Positions 8,117-16,901 of a stretch of 35,287 bases of DNA are shown piece by piece. A model generated the notes under the pieces. That model searched no databases. It saw nothing but the letters and a program-made list of their open reading frames with translations, and was not told where the DNA came from. Position numbers and translations under genes: made by a program. The stretch comes from a virus. The stretch is taken from IMG/VR virus record IMGVR_UViG_3300047668_001498, positions 1-35,287 of that record. One strand, 5' to 3'. Numbering within the stretch: position 1 is the stretch's first letter; each line of letters starts with the position of its first letter.

Positions 8117-8449
8117 CTACTCCGGTTTTATATTATTAATTGTATCCATTTTTGATAAAATAGCGGATACATCTTTAGGTATTATTAATTGAGTACCGGG
8201 GGTTACAAAGAAGCTATCTCCTGATAAATTATTTGCAGTAGCTATTATCCACCATAATGTTCTATCATTATAGAATCTATAAGCTAAATTATCTAATCTA
8301 TCCGTTGAAGTAGAAATTATAATATTATCTGTTGTTTTCGTTGTAACCTTTGGTATTATTGTTGTTGTTTTAACTAGTTTATTAAAACGTGGATCTACCT
8401 GATCTATATTAGTAGCCCTTTTCTTTTTATTATATGAATATCTAGCCAT
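8117..8449 (-). CDS. LysM-like small baseplate protein (gp53 / tail protein X type)
   Basis: 110 residues. The C-terminal two thirds carry TSTDRLDNLAYRFYNDRTL, WWIIATANNL and FVTPGTQLIIP (about residues 47-92), the signature of LysM-like domains in phage baseplate proteins: a DRLD start, an aromatic pair WW, and a closing PGTQLxIP. In T4, gp53 is the wedge protein that carries this fold; in P2-type phages it is gpX. T4 gp53 is longer (196 residues), so this is a minimal version. A short Lys/Arg-rich N-terminal tail precedes it. The upstream stop and this start share one base (TAATG) with GGAG just upstream, so the two genes are translationally coupled. Confidence 0.8.
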   Translation of the reverse strand: MARYSYNKKKRATNIDQVDPRFNKLVKTTTIIPKVTTKTTDNIIISTSTDRLDNLAYRFYNDRTLWWIIATANNLSGDSFFVTPGTQLIIPKDVSAILSKMDTINNIKPE

Positions 8450-11400
8450 TATTCTTGCTCCAATTTAGCCATTTGTTCAAAGAAATCTTTATGTCCTGCA
8501 TCCATATCCTCTTCTGTACCAGGTCCTATATGGCGTCCTACAATATCTCCGAATGCTGTTGTTTTTGGTGAGGATCCAATTGGTGTAAATCCTAATTGAA
8601 TATTAAGATATTTAGGTAATTGAGCTACATCCTCCATTTCCTCAAGATTAATCTCCCAAGGTGTATTTTCATCTACTGATATATTTACACTAGATAAAAA
8701 TCCAGGACATCTGTATAAATAATCACCTAATGTTAATTTAATCATAGGACCTACCATTGTATCAGGTACAGCATTGGTTGTAGGATCTGCATAATGTGGA
8801 TAACAAAGTCCTATTAAATAATTTACCTTCTTATACATCATTAGTAATTCCTGTCTAGTCATACATACTACCATTAATCCAAATGATATAGCTCTTTCCG
8901 CTCCACCATATTGGTAAACCTTATCCGCCCTACCAATATATTTTTGATCCGACCAGTCAGGTGTTATGTTATCTGCAAAAGATGATATATATGACCTAAA
9001 TCGCAATTGCTTATCTGCAAATATATCTTCCATTACTAATTTAATCAAATCACGTTTATTTCCCTGCGTATCTATTGCAGTTGGCTTGCCCTCATCTCCG
9101 TTAAGCTTCCATAAATAATCATCCTGATTTAATGTTACTCTATAATCCGATCTATCTCTATCTGCTTTATAATCCTGAAAGCCAAATTTAGCAACTAAAC
9201 TATTTTTTTCGTAATCTGATACAGTTGCATCTCCAACTCCAGTAAATTTGGATCCTTTCTTTTCTAAATCGCCTCTAAAATCATTATGACTAGTTCCACC
9301 ATCAGCCATTTTTTTAGCATTTGCTGCCGTTATTCCATATGAACTTACAAGATAAGCTGCAATCTGTGGTCCTGCAAATTTACCTTCAGTATTTTCATAT
9401 TCTAAACCTTTACCATCTATATGATTTGTTTGATTTTCATATCTTCTAATGGTAGTACCACCTAGTCCATAAAAGGATTTAGGTCCACCAAAAACATCGT
9501 CTGATAATCTATCTATTTTTTGTCCTTTGATTCCTAAAAGGTTGGCTATTCCTAAAAATCCACCTGCTCCTAATGGATCGTCATTTAATATTAAATCATC
9601 TTTAAGAGCTATTAATGTATTACCAGCACCTTTACCCTTAGATACGGCTGAGCCAGCAGGTGTAGATTTATCATAGCCTGAGTTCAATACATTATGAGCG
9701 TCAACTGCAGCTTCATAATCAGAATTTCCTTCTCCTGCTCCTAATGGTATTAGACCATGTCGCTTAAATCTTATACCAAAATGGCCAGTGGCTATTGTCG
9801 CTAACATGTTTATAGGTAAAAATACTCTTGTTCTTCTACCAAGAAATGTCATGTCAGTCTCAACTCTTGGATTGGACGCTTGCAACCCTACCTGTTTCAA
9901 AAACCATAATGCACCTTTGATTGGATTGTCAATTAATGACTTACCTATCCTTATTACATCCATTAAACCACGGTTAGTTAGGGTCATGAATCCACCACGG
10001 AATGCACCTTCATCAAATGCCATTCCACCTAATCCCCAATTAGACCCTATATCTCTTAGGATATAAGGTTCTTTTGATTCCTTTAATCCATCTGGATCAT
10101 CACCATGTCCTCCAAACCTTAAATCATGGCCATATATTAATGATTTATTATAATCATATCCACCAACCTGATCTAATAATTCTTTTCTAGCATATCCTTC
10201 AATCTGAGAAGAAATTTCCCCATCCGCATAAGATAATTTATGTACGAAATAATTAGGATTACCTTCCACTGAATTAAATTTAGCCTTTGCATCTCCAAAG
10301 AATGGAATACGTGGTACTCCATCAGGCATACCTGAAGGCCCTGTCGTAGATGGAATTATCATTTCCATTTGACCAAGTATATCATCCCTCAATGTAGCCT
10401 CTGCTAAGAAACTTTTAGGGTGAGTATCATTAATAGTAATATCCGTTGTAAAATTATTAATTAAATCCCCATACTTATTACCTTCTATACCATTAAAATT
10501 AGGCCTTCCTGGATCGGTTGGAACAATTCCTTGAATACTAGCTGGTGAAGAGTTATATAGATTAAATGAAGGACCGAATCCTGAATTAATTACTATTGTT
10601 GGATTAATAGGTACTTGAGCTTCAATGTGTGATGTAAATATTCCTGAAGCATCCCTGAATAATCCATTATACATTAATCTGCCAGCCTGTACAGTATCAG
10701 GGTATGCGTATGTCATAGTTCCTGGAGAACCATTAATGCCTAAAAATTGTGTATCCGTTTGATTTAATGTAAATCCTGTTGATCCATATATATTATCGTC
10801 AAAATAATTGACGGGTGTTCCTATTGTTCCTAATCCCAGTCCGCTACTATCTGCATAAGTGAATTCCTGACCGGAGATTCCTTCATACTTACTTGGTTCT
10901 CCTGTATTAAATGCATTATCAAATTGGCCAATACGTGCGTTTGTAATGGTTTGGATTCCTGTTGTGGTATCTATTATGCTTGATTCATGCCTTCCATCTG
11001 GTGTTGTTAACGTATCATCAATACCGCTTGATTCATGTCTACCATCTGGTGTTGTTACACTAGAATCAATCCCACTTGATTCATGTCTACCTGATGGAGT
11101 TGTTGGACCATCATCAATACCACTAGATTCGTGTCTACCATCTGGTGTTGTAGGGCTACTATCTATACCACTTGATTCATGTCTACCGTCTGGTGTTGTT
11201 GGGCCATCATCAATACCGCTTGATTCATGTCTACCGTCTAGTGTTGTTGGACCATCATCAATACCGCTTGATTCATGTCTTCCTGATGGTGTTGTTACAC
11301 TGGAATCAATACCACTTGATTCATGTCTACCATCCAGTATTGAATTTACTGGTGATGTGTTACTAGCTTGATTATTTGCACCAAGTATTGAATTTACCGG

Positions 11401-12114
11401 GGCAGTATTGCTACTTTCATGTCTACCACCAGGTGTTGTTGGATTGCTATCTATACCAGATGATTCATGTCTTCCTGTTAAGGTTGAATTTAATGGTGCT
11501 GTATTACTAGCTTGATTATTTGCACCAAGAGTTGAATTAATAGGAGCGGTATTACTCGATAAATGTCTACCAGTTACTGGAGTTAGATTTTGTGCTTTTG
11601 TATTACTAGCTTGATTATTTGCTCCTAAAGTGGAGTTTAATGGTGCCGTATTACTAGCTTGATTATTTGCTCCTAAAGTAGAGTTTAATGGTGCTGTATT
11701 ACTAGATAAATGCCTACCTGTTACTGGTGTTAAATTTGTTCCAGCTGGTGTAGGTGCTTCATGTCTTCCAAGAACCGGAGATAAATTAGTTGCTGGTATA
11801 TCCGATTTTAGATTTGGGTTAAATTGGCTAACATTTAATGGAGCTATATCCGATTTTAGATTTGGATTGAATTGACTAACATTTAATGGTGCTATATCCG
11901 ATTTTAGATTTGGATTGAAATTGCTAACATCTAACGGAGATATATTACTTGAATTGTGTCTACCTGTAGGAAATGATATAGATGTTGCTGGTATATTACT
12001 TGAATTGTGTCTACCTGTAGGAAATGATATAGAAGTAGCAGATATATCACTAGAATTATGCCTTCCAGTTGGAAAGCTAATCTTCATTGGTTCTATTGGT
12101 ATTCTCTTTGCCAT
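8449..12114 (-). CDS. Large baseplate / tube-junction protein with an N-terminal 16-residue repeat array
   Basis: 1221 residues. Residues about 10-385 are an array of 16-residue units, many containing GRHxSS (16 GRH copies), with variants NPNLKSDI and GANNQASNT in the same phase. The C-terminal 250 residues look like the conserved phage domain with RSYISSFADNITPDWSDQKY, then IGRADKVYQYGGAERAISF, then FLSSVNISVDENTPWEI and LPKYLNIQLGFTPIG, which resembles tube-initiator or baseplate proteins next to the tape measure (the gp48/gp54 position in T4). A seventeenth GRH occurs near the C-terminus (VGRHIGPG). The middle is glycine-rich with no named domain. The gene starts 1 base after the tape measure stop, with AAGGG as ribosome binding site. 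Confidence 0.8.
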   Translation of the reverse strand: MAKRIPIEPMKISFPTGRHNSSDISATSISFPTGRHNSSNIPATSISFPTGRHNSSNISPLDVSNFNPNLKSDIAPLNVSQFNPNLKSDIAPLNVSQFNPNLKSDIPATNLSPVLGRHEAPTPAGTNLTPVTGRHLSSNTAPLNSTLGANNQASNTAPLNSTLGANNQASNTKAQNLTPVTGRHLSSNTAPINSTLGANNQASNTAPLNSTLTGRHESSGIDSNPTTPGGRHESSNTAPVNSILGANNQASNTSPVNSILDGRHESSGIDSSVTTPSGRHESSGIDDGPTTLDGRHESSGIDDGPTTPDGRHESSGIDSSPTTPDGRHESSGIDDGPTTPSGRHESSGIDSSVTTPDGRHESSGIDDTLTTPDGRHESSIIDTTTGIQTITNARIGQFDNAFNTGEPSKYEGISGQEFTYADSSGLGLGTIGTPVNYFDDNIYGSTGFTLNQTDTQFLGINGSPGTMTYAYPDTVQAGRLMYNGLFRDASGIFTSHIEAQVPINPTIVINSGFGPSFNLYNSSPASIQGIVPTDPGRPNFNGIEGNKYGDLINNFTTDITINDTHPKSFLAEATLRDDILGQMEMIIPSTTGPSGMPDGVPRIPFFGDAKAKFNSVEGNPNYFVHKLSYADGEISSQIEGYARKELLDQVGGYDYNKSLIYGHDLRFGGHGDDPDGLKESKEPYILRDIGSNWGLGGMAFDEGAFRGGFMTLTNRGLMDVIRIGKSLIDNPIKGALWFLKQVGLQASNPRVETDMTFLGRRTRVFLPINMLATIATGHFGIRFKRHGLIPLGAGEGNSDYEAAVDAHNVLNSGYDKSTPAGSAVSKGKGAGNTLIALKDDLILNDDPLGAGGFLGIANLLGIKGQKIDRLSDDVFGGPKSFYGLGGTTIRRYENQTNHIDGKGLEYENTEGKFAGPQIAAYLVSSYGITAANAKKMADGGTSHNDFRGDLEKKGSKFTGVGDATVSDYEKNSLVAKFGFQDYKADRDRSDYRVTLNQDDYLWKLNGDEGKPTAIDTQGNKRDLIKLVMEDIFADKQLRFRSYISSFADNITPDWSDQKYIGRADKVYQYGGAERAISFGLMVVCMTRQELLMMYKKVNYLIGLCYPHYADPTTNAVPDTMVGPMIKLTLGDYLYRCPGFLSSVNISVDENTPWEINLEEMEDVAQLPKYLNIQLGFTPIGSSPKTTAFGDIVGRHIGPGTEEDMDAGHKDFFEQMAKLEQE
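10965..12090 (-). repeat. In-frame 48-base tandem repeat array coding for the GRH repeats
   Basis: About 23 units of 48 bases (16 codons) lie end to end in the 5' part of the 1221-residue gene. The most regular ones lie at 10980-11340 and encode units of the type GRHESSGIDDGPTTPD. The older-looking units toward the start codon keep the period but vary in sequence (FPTGRHNSS, FNPNLKSDI, LGANNQASNT). Codon differences between copies show divergence at synonymous sites, so the array is not a recent single expansion. Confidence 0.9.
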
Positions 12115-12115
12115 A

Positions 12116-15100
12116 TTATGCCCTTACTGATGCAAGACCAACTGCTTTACCAACAGCGGCACCATCCATTTGTATTACTCTACCCCGAGCTACTAATTCA
12201 ATTAACATTTTATTTTGTTTAACTAATATTTCGATTGCATCGGCCATTCTATTAGAACTTCCATCATCATTTGATGATATAACCGATACAGGTGCGCTAT
12301 TATTCTCTGTATTTTGACCTAGATCCGTTCCAGCTATAATAGTGTCATTATTATTCATGGCAAAGGTTCCTTCATCTGCCATGATCATTCTACTGCCATA
12401 TCCAGATGGTGGATTTGTCCCTGGTAACATAAGGTCATTACCTCTATCTATACCATCCCATCCCTTATGGTCCATATGTAGGAAAGGAGAAGATGCTGAA
12501 ACAGAAACATCAAAGTTAAATGGATATTGCAGATATCCACTAATTACTTTATGGAGATTTGCAATTTTAGCACCCATTGTTTCAAAAGCAGCCAATATGC
12601 TAGTCCACATCTTTCCAGGCCATGCTTTTATTGATTCTCCAAAGGCTGAAAATTTTTCTTTTATCAATGTCCATCCTTTTGAGAACCACTCTTTAATAGC
12701 TGTTCCAATTCCTGAAAACCAGTCACCGATGCCTCCTAAGTAATCTCCCATTTTTTCAGTAAACGACATATTAGCATATTCAAGTTCCGCTAATTTATTC
12801 TCCTCAAATTTCATTATTTTATCTTGAATTTTTTTTGAATTCCTGAAATCTTTCATTTTCTGGTCAACATCCTGTTTGCTTAATGTTTTATCTTTCATTA
12901 TCCTTTCTTCCTCTTGTTTCATAAGGTCGCTTTCAAATGAAGCAGACATACTTGCTAGATCAGCTTGTACTTGCATCTGTCCTACCATATCAGTGGTACT
13001 ATTTGTAATGAAGTCACCCATTCCATCTAATGGATCACTAGCTCTAAATGTAGTATCTCCAAAATCTTCCATAGCTCGTGCCATGTAGGCGTTTTGCTCA
13101 TCTACATCAGTAATACCAGTCTTATCAAATAATTGTGCAAAGTATTGATCTTTAGCGCCTGAATTTGCAGCAAAGAAATCCGCCATAGAAGCTTTAGATT
13201 TACCTGTTGATTTTGCAAAATCAGTCATTTGCTGTGCCATTAGATCAGAACTCATACCCAATCCACCTAACATTGCTTCCTCGTCATCACCCCACATACT
13301 TCTATTTGCAGCAATTCCATCTTGAAGGAATGCATCAGCTTTAGCTGCTTCTGATTGTAATCTTTCTGCTCCCGTTCTTTCCTGTATAGCTGCTTGTAAA
13401 TCAACATTTGTTTGTATCAGAGCCTGTTCTATACCTTCTAATCTAGCCAATTCCTCTGTATTGCCTCTTGCTGCAAATTTTAACGCCGTCATTGTCTGGT
13501 CAGTCTGTGAGGTAGACATAGCTAATTTATCCGCTTGTTCTTGGGCCATTCTAGAAGCTGCATCTACATCATTTTCAAATATTTCCAAGGTTCCTCCCCA
13601 CCTACCTGCTGCATATCCAACTAATGCCCCAATACCTGCACCTAATAATGTACCTACGATTGGCACTACTGATCCAATTGCAGCTCCTGCTAATGCACCT
13701 GTTGCCGCACCTGAGGCACCTGTTACTGCCTGGGTTTTCTTAATTCCTGATGTTGCGGTTCCAGCATCATTTAGATCCTTTGCAGACATATAAGCTGCAG
13801 CTCCTAAACCTAACGCTCCCCCTACTACACCAGCTCCACCTAAAGCAGTTCCTCCTAAAGATGCAGCATTAGCTGATCCACCTGCCATCATTGTACCTAA
13901 TTGACCAATTCGGCCTCCTTTTATCATTCTACTTGCGGCCTTTCCACTTCCCTTTAATCCACCTTTCTGAAAAGCTTTTAATAATCTACCAAATCCCTTT
14001 GCTTTTCCTTTACCTCCACCGAAATTTCCACCAGATGAATCCGTTACATGCATTGGATTCATACTCGTTCCTTTTGAGAACATTCCACCAGCTCCTGAAA
14101 ATAAATCACCTATCTTTCCTGGAAATAGTCCTTTAATTAAAGGGCCAAATAATCCTATCACCTTTTTAGCTGCAAAGCCAGCCATTATAGTATTTACAAA
14201 TCCTTTAGTAGCACTTCCTCCACCTACCATTCTTAGTGCACTTTTAATAAAATCACCAATACCAGAGTTATTAAAAAAAGCAATAGCTGCTTTTACTCCG
14301 TCTATTATTGTAGTAATTATTGTTTTTACGGTTTCTAGGAAATGTGTTAATCCAACCTCAAATTGATCGGAGTTTATAAATTTCATAAATCCTTTTTCAA
14401 GATCTTTAATATCACCACCAAACACCTTAAGGAATATATCTCCAATACGATTAGCAATCTTTTCCATTACAGACAAACCTGTCTCTAATTGACCCATTAC
14501 CTTAACCTGTTGATCTAATAATTTAGCGTCCTTTCCCTTTCTCTTCTGAGCTTCATCTTCCTGGCCTTTTTTCATTTCACCACCTTTAAGCATCTTCTCC
14601 ATTTCTCCAAGTTCTAAACCTGCAGCTTTGGCCATTGCTTCTTTTTGGAAGATATTCATTTTATTAAATTCTGATATACCACCCATTTGCTTAAGAACCT
14701 CCTGAGAAGCTCCAAGTGCATCTCCAGACATAGCCATTTCCCTAGCTTTCTGAAGATTTATATTTTTACCAGTTAGTAATTGTGCTTCCATTTCGGCTTC
14801 AATTGAACTTTCAAAGTCTAATAACCCCTTTGCTACCTTAGCCATATCATCCATTGATATACCCATACGTCTAGCTTCAATTGCTGCGTTTCTTACATTG
14901 TCAGCTGTACCACCAAACATTGTTCTTGTTTCAGTAGATGCATTAGCTATATCTTGAAATACTAATGCTGGATTTAATCCATACATATCAGACATAGCAT
15001 AGGTTGATTGAATCATGTTTGCTGCAGTATCTTCTGAGAATCCTGTCATGAGCATCATGTTGTCCATTACCTTAGCAGAATCTTCCGCACTTAATCCTAA

Positions 15101-16246
15101 TCCTAATCTTAACTTAACAGCTGAATCTACTAGCTTTTCGGATACATTATATACACTACCTAATTTATCAGATAATGCGGCTGTTACCTCTGCTGCTCCT
15201 TCTAATGAGGATGCAAATCCTTCACCAGATTTTCTAAATCTAGATTGCATTTGCTTAGCTAATTCTAAATTCCTTTCCTGATATACACCACCACCTGCTA
15301 ATGATTTATTTACCCTATCTTGTTCCTCAGCTAATTGCACTGCTCTTTGACGCATCGTTTCATATCGCTTCAATCCTACAGCTAATAATCCAGTCATAAG
15401 GGTTAAAGGATTTGTTACAATACTTTTAAGAGTAGAGAATATTTGACCAGCTGCTCCTGTCTGATTCTCCATTGTATTTAGTATATCTTTAGATAATTGT
15501 TTACGACGCTCCTCCATCTTTTCGGCCTTAGAAGCTGCTTCTAAGCCCTTCTGTGCGAGTTGTAGCTTTGCTACATCCTCTACGTTACCTGCTGCCTTGG
15601 CTATTGCAATTTCATTTGCTAAATTTCTTAACTCACTCTCATATGGAACAGTCTCAGTTGCAAATCCTAATATTTCCTTCATTCTATTACTTCTAGATTT
15701 CATGCTAGCAGCAACATTTTGCTGAATCTTCTGAACACTATCTATAGTATCTGAAACCCCTTCTAATTCTACTCTTCTTGCCTTAGTAAGGTTACCCATT
15801 AATTCTTCTTGTATCATCATTTTGGAAGAAAACTGTACACCTATTTGCAACTTCTTTGCCATATCATTATATACAGCTGGTCTGCCTGCTTCTTGCTTAA
15901 AAAATTCTTTTTCGGAGTCTTGTATCTTTTTACGTATGGTTTGTTCATCACCTAACGACTTTACCTGATCTCGTTTTAGGGTAGTATTTCTTTGTGTAAG
16001 TTCATTGGCCCTGGCTCTCTCTGCATTTGCCTCTTCTTCTACTCGCAATATCTCTGTTTGAATTTTTGCTAGTTTGTCGATATTGGTTTCAGCTTGAGCA
16101 GCTGTTCGTAAGTCAGCCAATGAGGCTTCAAGTATTTGGGCTTGGTATTCGGAATTTTTTTGTAATATCTTTCCACGCTCAACATATATCTGGTTGAGTT
16201 GTTCTTCACTTCTTATAAATTCTTTTGGATCTATTTTTCTAGCCAT
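12116..16246 (-). CDS. Tail tape measure protein (gp29 position), 1376 residues
   Basis: This is the longest helical protein of the tail module and lies downstream of tube and chaperone genes, the standard place for the tape measure, which sets tail length. The first 130 residues are charged heptad-like coiled coil. Hydrophobic stretches occur near 270-300 (NPLTLMTGLLAVGL) and in glycine/alanine-rich parts near 780-880 (GVVGGALGLGAAAYM, TGALAGAAIGSVVPIVG), typical of tape measures that insert into host membranes. The last 120 residues are Gly/Asn/Asp-rich. T4 gp29 has 590 residues, so this tail should be roughly twice as long. A GGAG lies before the ATG and overlaps the preceding gene's stop region. 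No lysozyme or peptidase motif was noticed. Confidence 0.85.
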   Translation of the reverse strand: MARKIDPKEFIRSEEQLNQIYVERGKILQKNSEYQAQILEASLADLRTAAQAETNIDKLAKIQTEILRVEEEANAERARANELTQRNTTLKRDQVKSLGDEQTIRKKIQDSEKEFFKQEAGRPAVYNDMAKKLQIGVQFSSKMMIQEELMGNLTKARRVELEGVSDTIDSVQKIQQNVAASMKSRSNRMKEILGFATETVPYESELRNLANEIAIAKAAGNVEDVAKLQLAQKGLEAASKAEKMEERRKQLSKDILNTMENQTGAAGQIFSTLKSIVTNPLTLMTGLLAVGLKRYETMRQRAVQLAEEQDRVNKSLAGGGVYQERNLELAKQMQSRFRKSGEGFASSLEGAAEVTAALSDKLGSVYNVSEKLVDSAVKLRLGLGLSAEDSAKVMDNMMLMTGFSEDTAANMIQSTYAMSDMYGLNPALVFQDIANASTETRTMFGGTADNVRNAAIEARRMGISMDDMAKVAKGLLDFESSIEAEMEAQLLTGKNINLQKAREMAMSGDALGASQEVLKQMGGISEFNKMNIFQKEAMAKAAGLELGEMEKMLKGGEMKKGQEDEAQKRKGKDAKLLDQQVKVMGQLETGLSVMEKIANRIGDIFLKVFGGDIKDLEKGFMKFINSDQFEVGLTHFLETVKTIITTIIDGVKAAIAFFNNSGIGDFIKSALRMVGGGSATKGFVNTIMAGFAAKKVIGLFGPLIKGLFPGKIGDLFSGAGGMFSKGTSMNPMHVTDSSGGNFGGGKGKAKGFGRLLKAFQKGGLKGSGKAASRMIKGGRIGQLGTMMAGGSANAASLGGTALGGAGVVGGALGLGAAAYMSAKDLNDAGTATSGIKKTQAVTGASGAATGALAGAAIGSVVPIVGTLLGAGIGALVGYAAGRWGGTLEIFENDVDAASRMAQEQADKLAMSTSQTDQTMTALKFAARGNTEELARLEGIEQALIQTNVDLQAAIQERTGAERLQSEAAKADAFLQDGIAANRSMWGDDEEAMLGGLGMSSDLMAQQMTDFAKSTGKSKASMADFFAANSGAKDQYFAQLFDKTGITDVDEQNAYMARAMEDFGDTTFRASDPLDGMGDFITNSTTDMVGQMQVQADLASMSASFESDLMKQEEERIMKDKTLSKQDVDQKMKDFRNSKKIQDKIMKFEENKLAELEYANMSFTEKMGDYLGGIGDWFSGIGTAIKEWFSKGWTLIKEKFSAFGESIKAWPGKMWTSILAAFETMGAKIANLHKVISGYLQYPFNFDVSVSASSPFLHMDHKGWDGIDRGNDLMLPGTNPPSGYGSRMIMADEGTFAMNNNDTIIAGTDLGQNTENNSAPVSVISSNDDGSSNRMADAIEILVKQNKMLIELVARGRVIQMDGAAVGKAVGLASVRA

Positions 16247-16260
16247 GAACTTTTACTCCA

Positions 16261-16527
16261 CTACTTTTTGGATTTATTACCTATAACATACCAATCATAT
16301 ATTTTTGACCATTTATCATAATGGGTAGCAAATTCGGGACTTTCCTTTCTACGGGCTTGAACTGCGGTTTCTAAATCCTTAGTAGCTTTTTCGAATTCTT
16401 TAGTATATCTTTTTAATTTAGCATCGCCTTGCATTGCCGCATAAAACTTACCTCGCTTATGAACTGTTTTTAATAATCCATATAACTTACTAAGTATACC
16501 CTCATTCATTTTTGGTGTTCTTGCCAT
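16261..16527 (-). CDS. Small basic helical protein between chaperone and tape measure genes
   Basis: 88 residues, lysine-rich and predicted to be mostly helical, with no motif I recognise. It ends 14 bases before the tape measure ATG and has a good ribosome binding site (GGGAGAAT). The position between tail assembly chaperone and tape measure genes suggests a tail assembly or tail-tip role, but this rests on context only. A TATTTATA motif lies 36 bases upstream of its start, so it and the tape measure gene may also be read from their own promoter. Confidence 0.75.
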   Translation of the reverse strand: MARTPKMNEGILSKLYGLLKTVHKRGKFYAAMQGDAKLKRYTKEFEKATKDLETAVQARRKESPEFATHYDKWSKIYDWYVIGNKSKK

Positions 16528-16563
16528 ATTATAATTCTCCCATCATCTATTGTATAGTATAGA

Positions 16564-16571
16564 TATAAATA
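16564..16571 (-). promoter_or_regulatory. Candidate late promoter element TATTTATA
   Basis: The coding strand reads CACATATTTATATCTATAC about 36 bases before the start codon of the 88-residue gene, in the non-coding gap 16528-16589. Confidence 0.45.
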
Positions 16572-16589
16572 TGTGAAACATATAAAATA

Positions 16590-16901
16590 CTATGAATTTA
16601 CCCCTGGAGGTCTGTGAACTTTAGGTCTTGTATTTCCGGATTCCTTGCCTGAATTAGCTTCGTTTTGTCGCTTTACAGCTAGGTTGACCTGGTGTAAGTA
16701 AAATTTACGTAAATATAAAGGCATATCATATACATCCGCATGAGTAAAGCCTTTACCATAGTAGCAAAGTGTAAATATATCCTCGTGAATTACAGGTCTA
16801 TGACTTGGTGTTAGGCCAAAAAAACCCGCTGTCGATTGGTAAATCGACAACCTCATCATGCGCACATTGATCACATTCAAATCTAAATTGCATTGAAACA
16901 T
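16590..16901 (-). CDS. Frameshift extension of the gp26-type protein (tail assembly chaperone second part)
   Basis: An open frame of 103 codons overlaps the 3' end of the gp26-type gene by 104 bases. Its first 26 residues are only the other-frame reading of that gene and have no ribosome binding site in front of the available ATGs, so independent translation from the first ATG is unlikely. The part beyond the overlap is protein-like, with PVIHEDIFTLCYYGKGF and YDMPLYLRKFYLHQVNLAVK. It lies +1 (or -2) relative to the gp26-type frame, and the two frames meet at a run of seven T. A shift there would join 267 residues of gp26-type protein to about 75 residues of this one. The arrangement tube, chaperone, shifted extension, tape measure matches lambda G/GT-type tail assembly genes. 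Confidence 0.7.
   Translation of the reverse strand: MFQCNLDLNVINVRMMRLSIYQSTAGFFGLTPSHRPVIHEDIFTLCYYGKGFTHADVYDMPLYLRKFYLHQVNLAVKRQNEANSGKESGNTRPKVHRPPGVNS

Noticed and set aside
10980-11340. CRISPR-like appearance of regularly spaced similar units
   Set aside because: The units are continuous 48-base tandem copies in frame with a protein. There are no unique spacers, leader or cas genes.
10946-11371. Plus-strand open frame of 141 codons with repeats such as LDSCLPSGVV
   Set aside because: It is the complement of the GRH repeat array. The repeat period keeps stops out of this frame, and there is no ribosome binding site or context for a plus-strand gene.
12342-12743. Plus-strand open frame of 133 codons
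   Set aside because: It lies opposite the 3' end of the tape measure gene, has no ribosome binding site, and all supported genes are on the minus strand.
16820-16901. Independent start of the 103-codon frame at its first ATG
   Set aside because: These codons are only the other-frame reading of the gp26-type gene, and no ribosome binding site precedes the available ATGs. A frameshift explains the overlap better.
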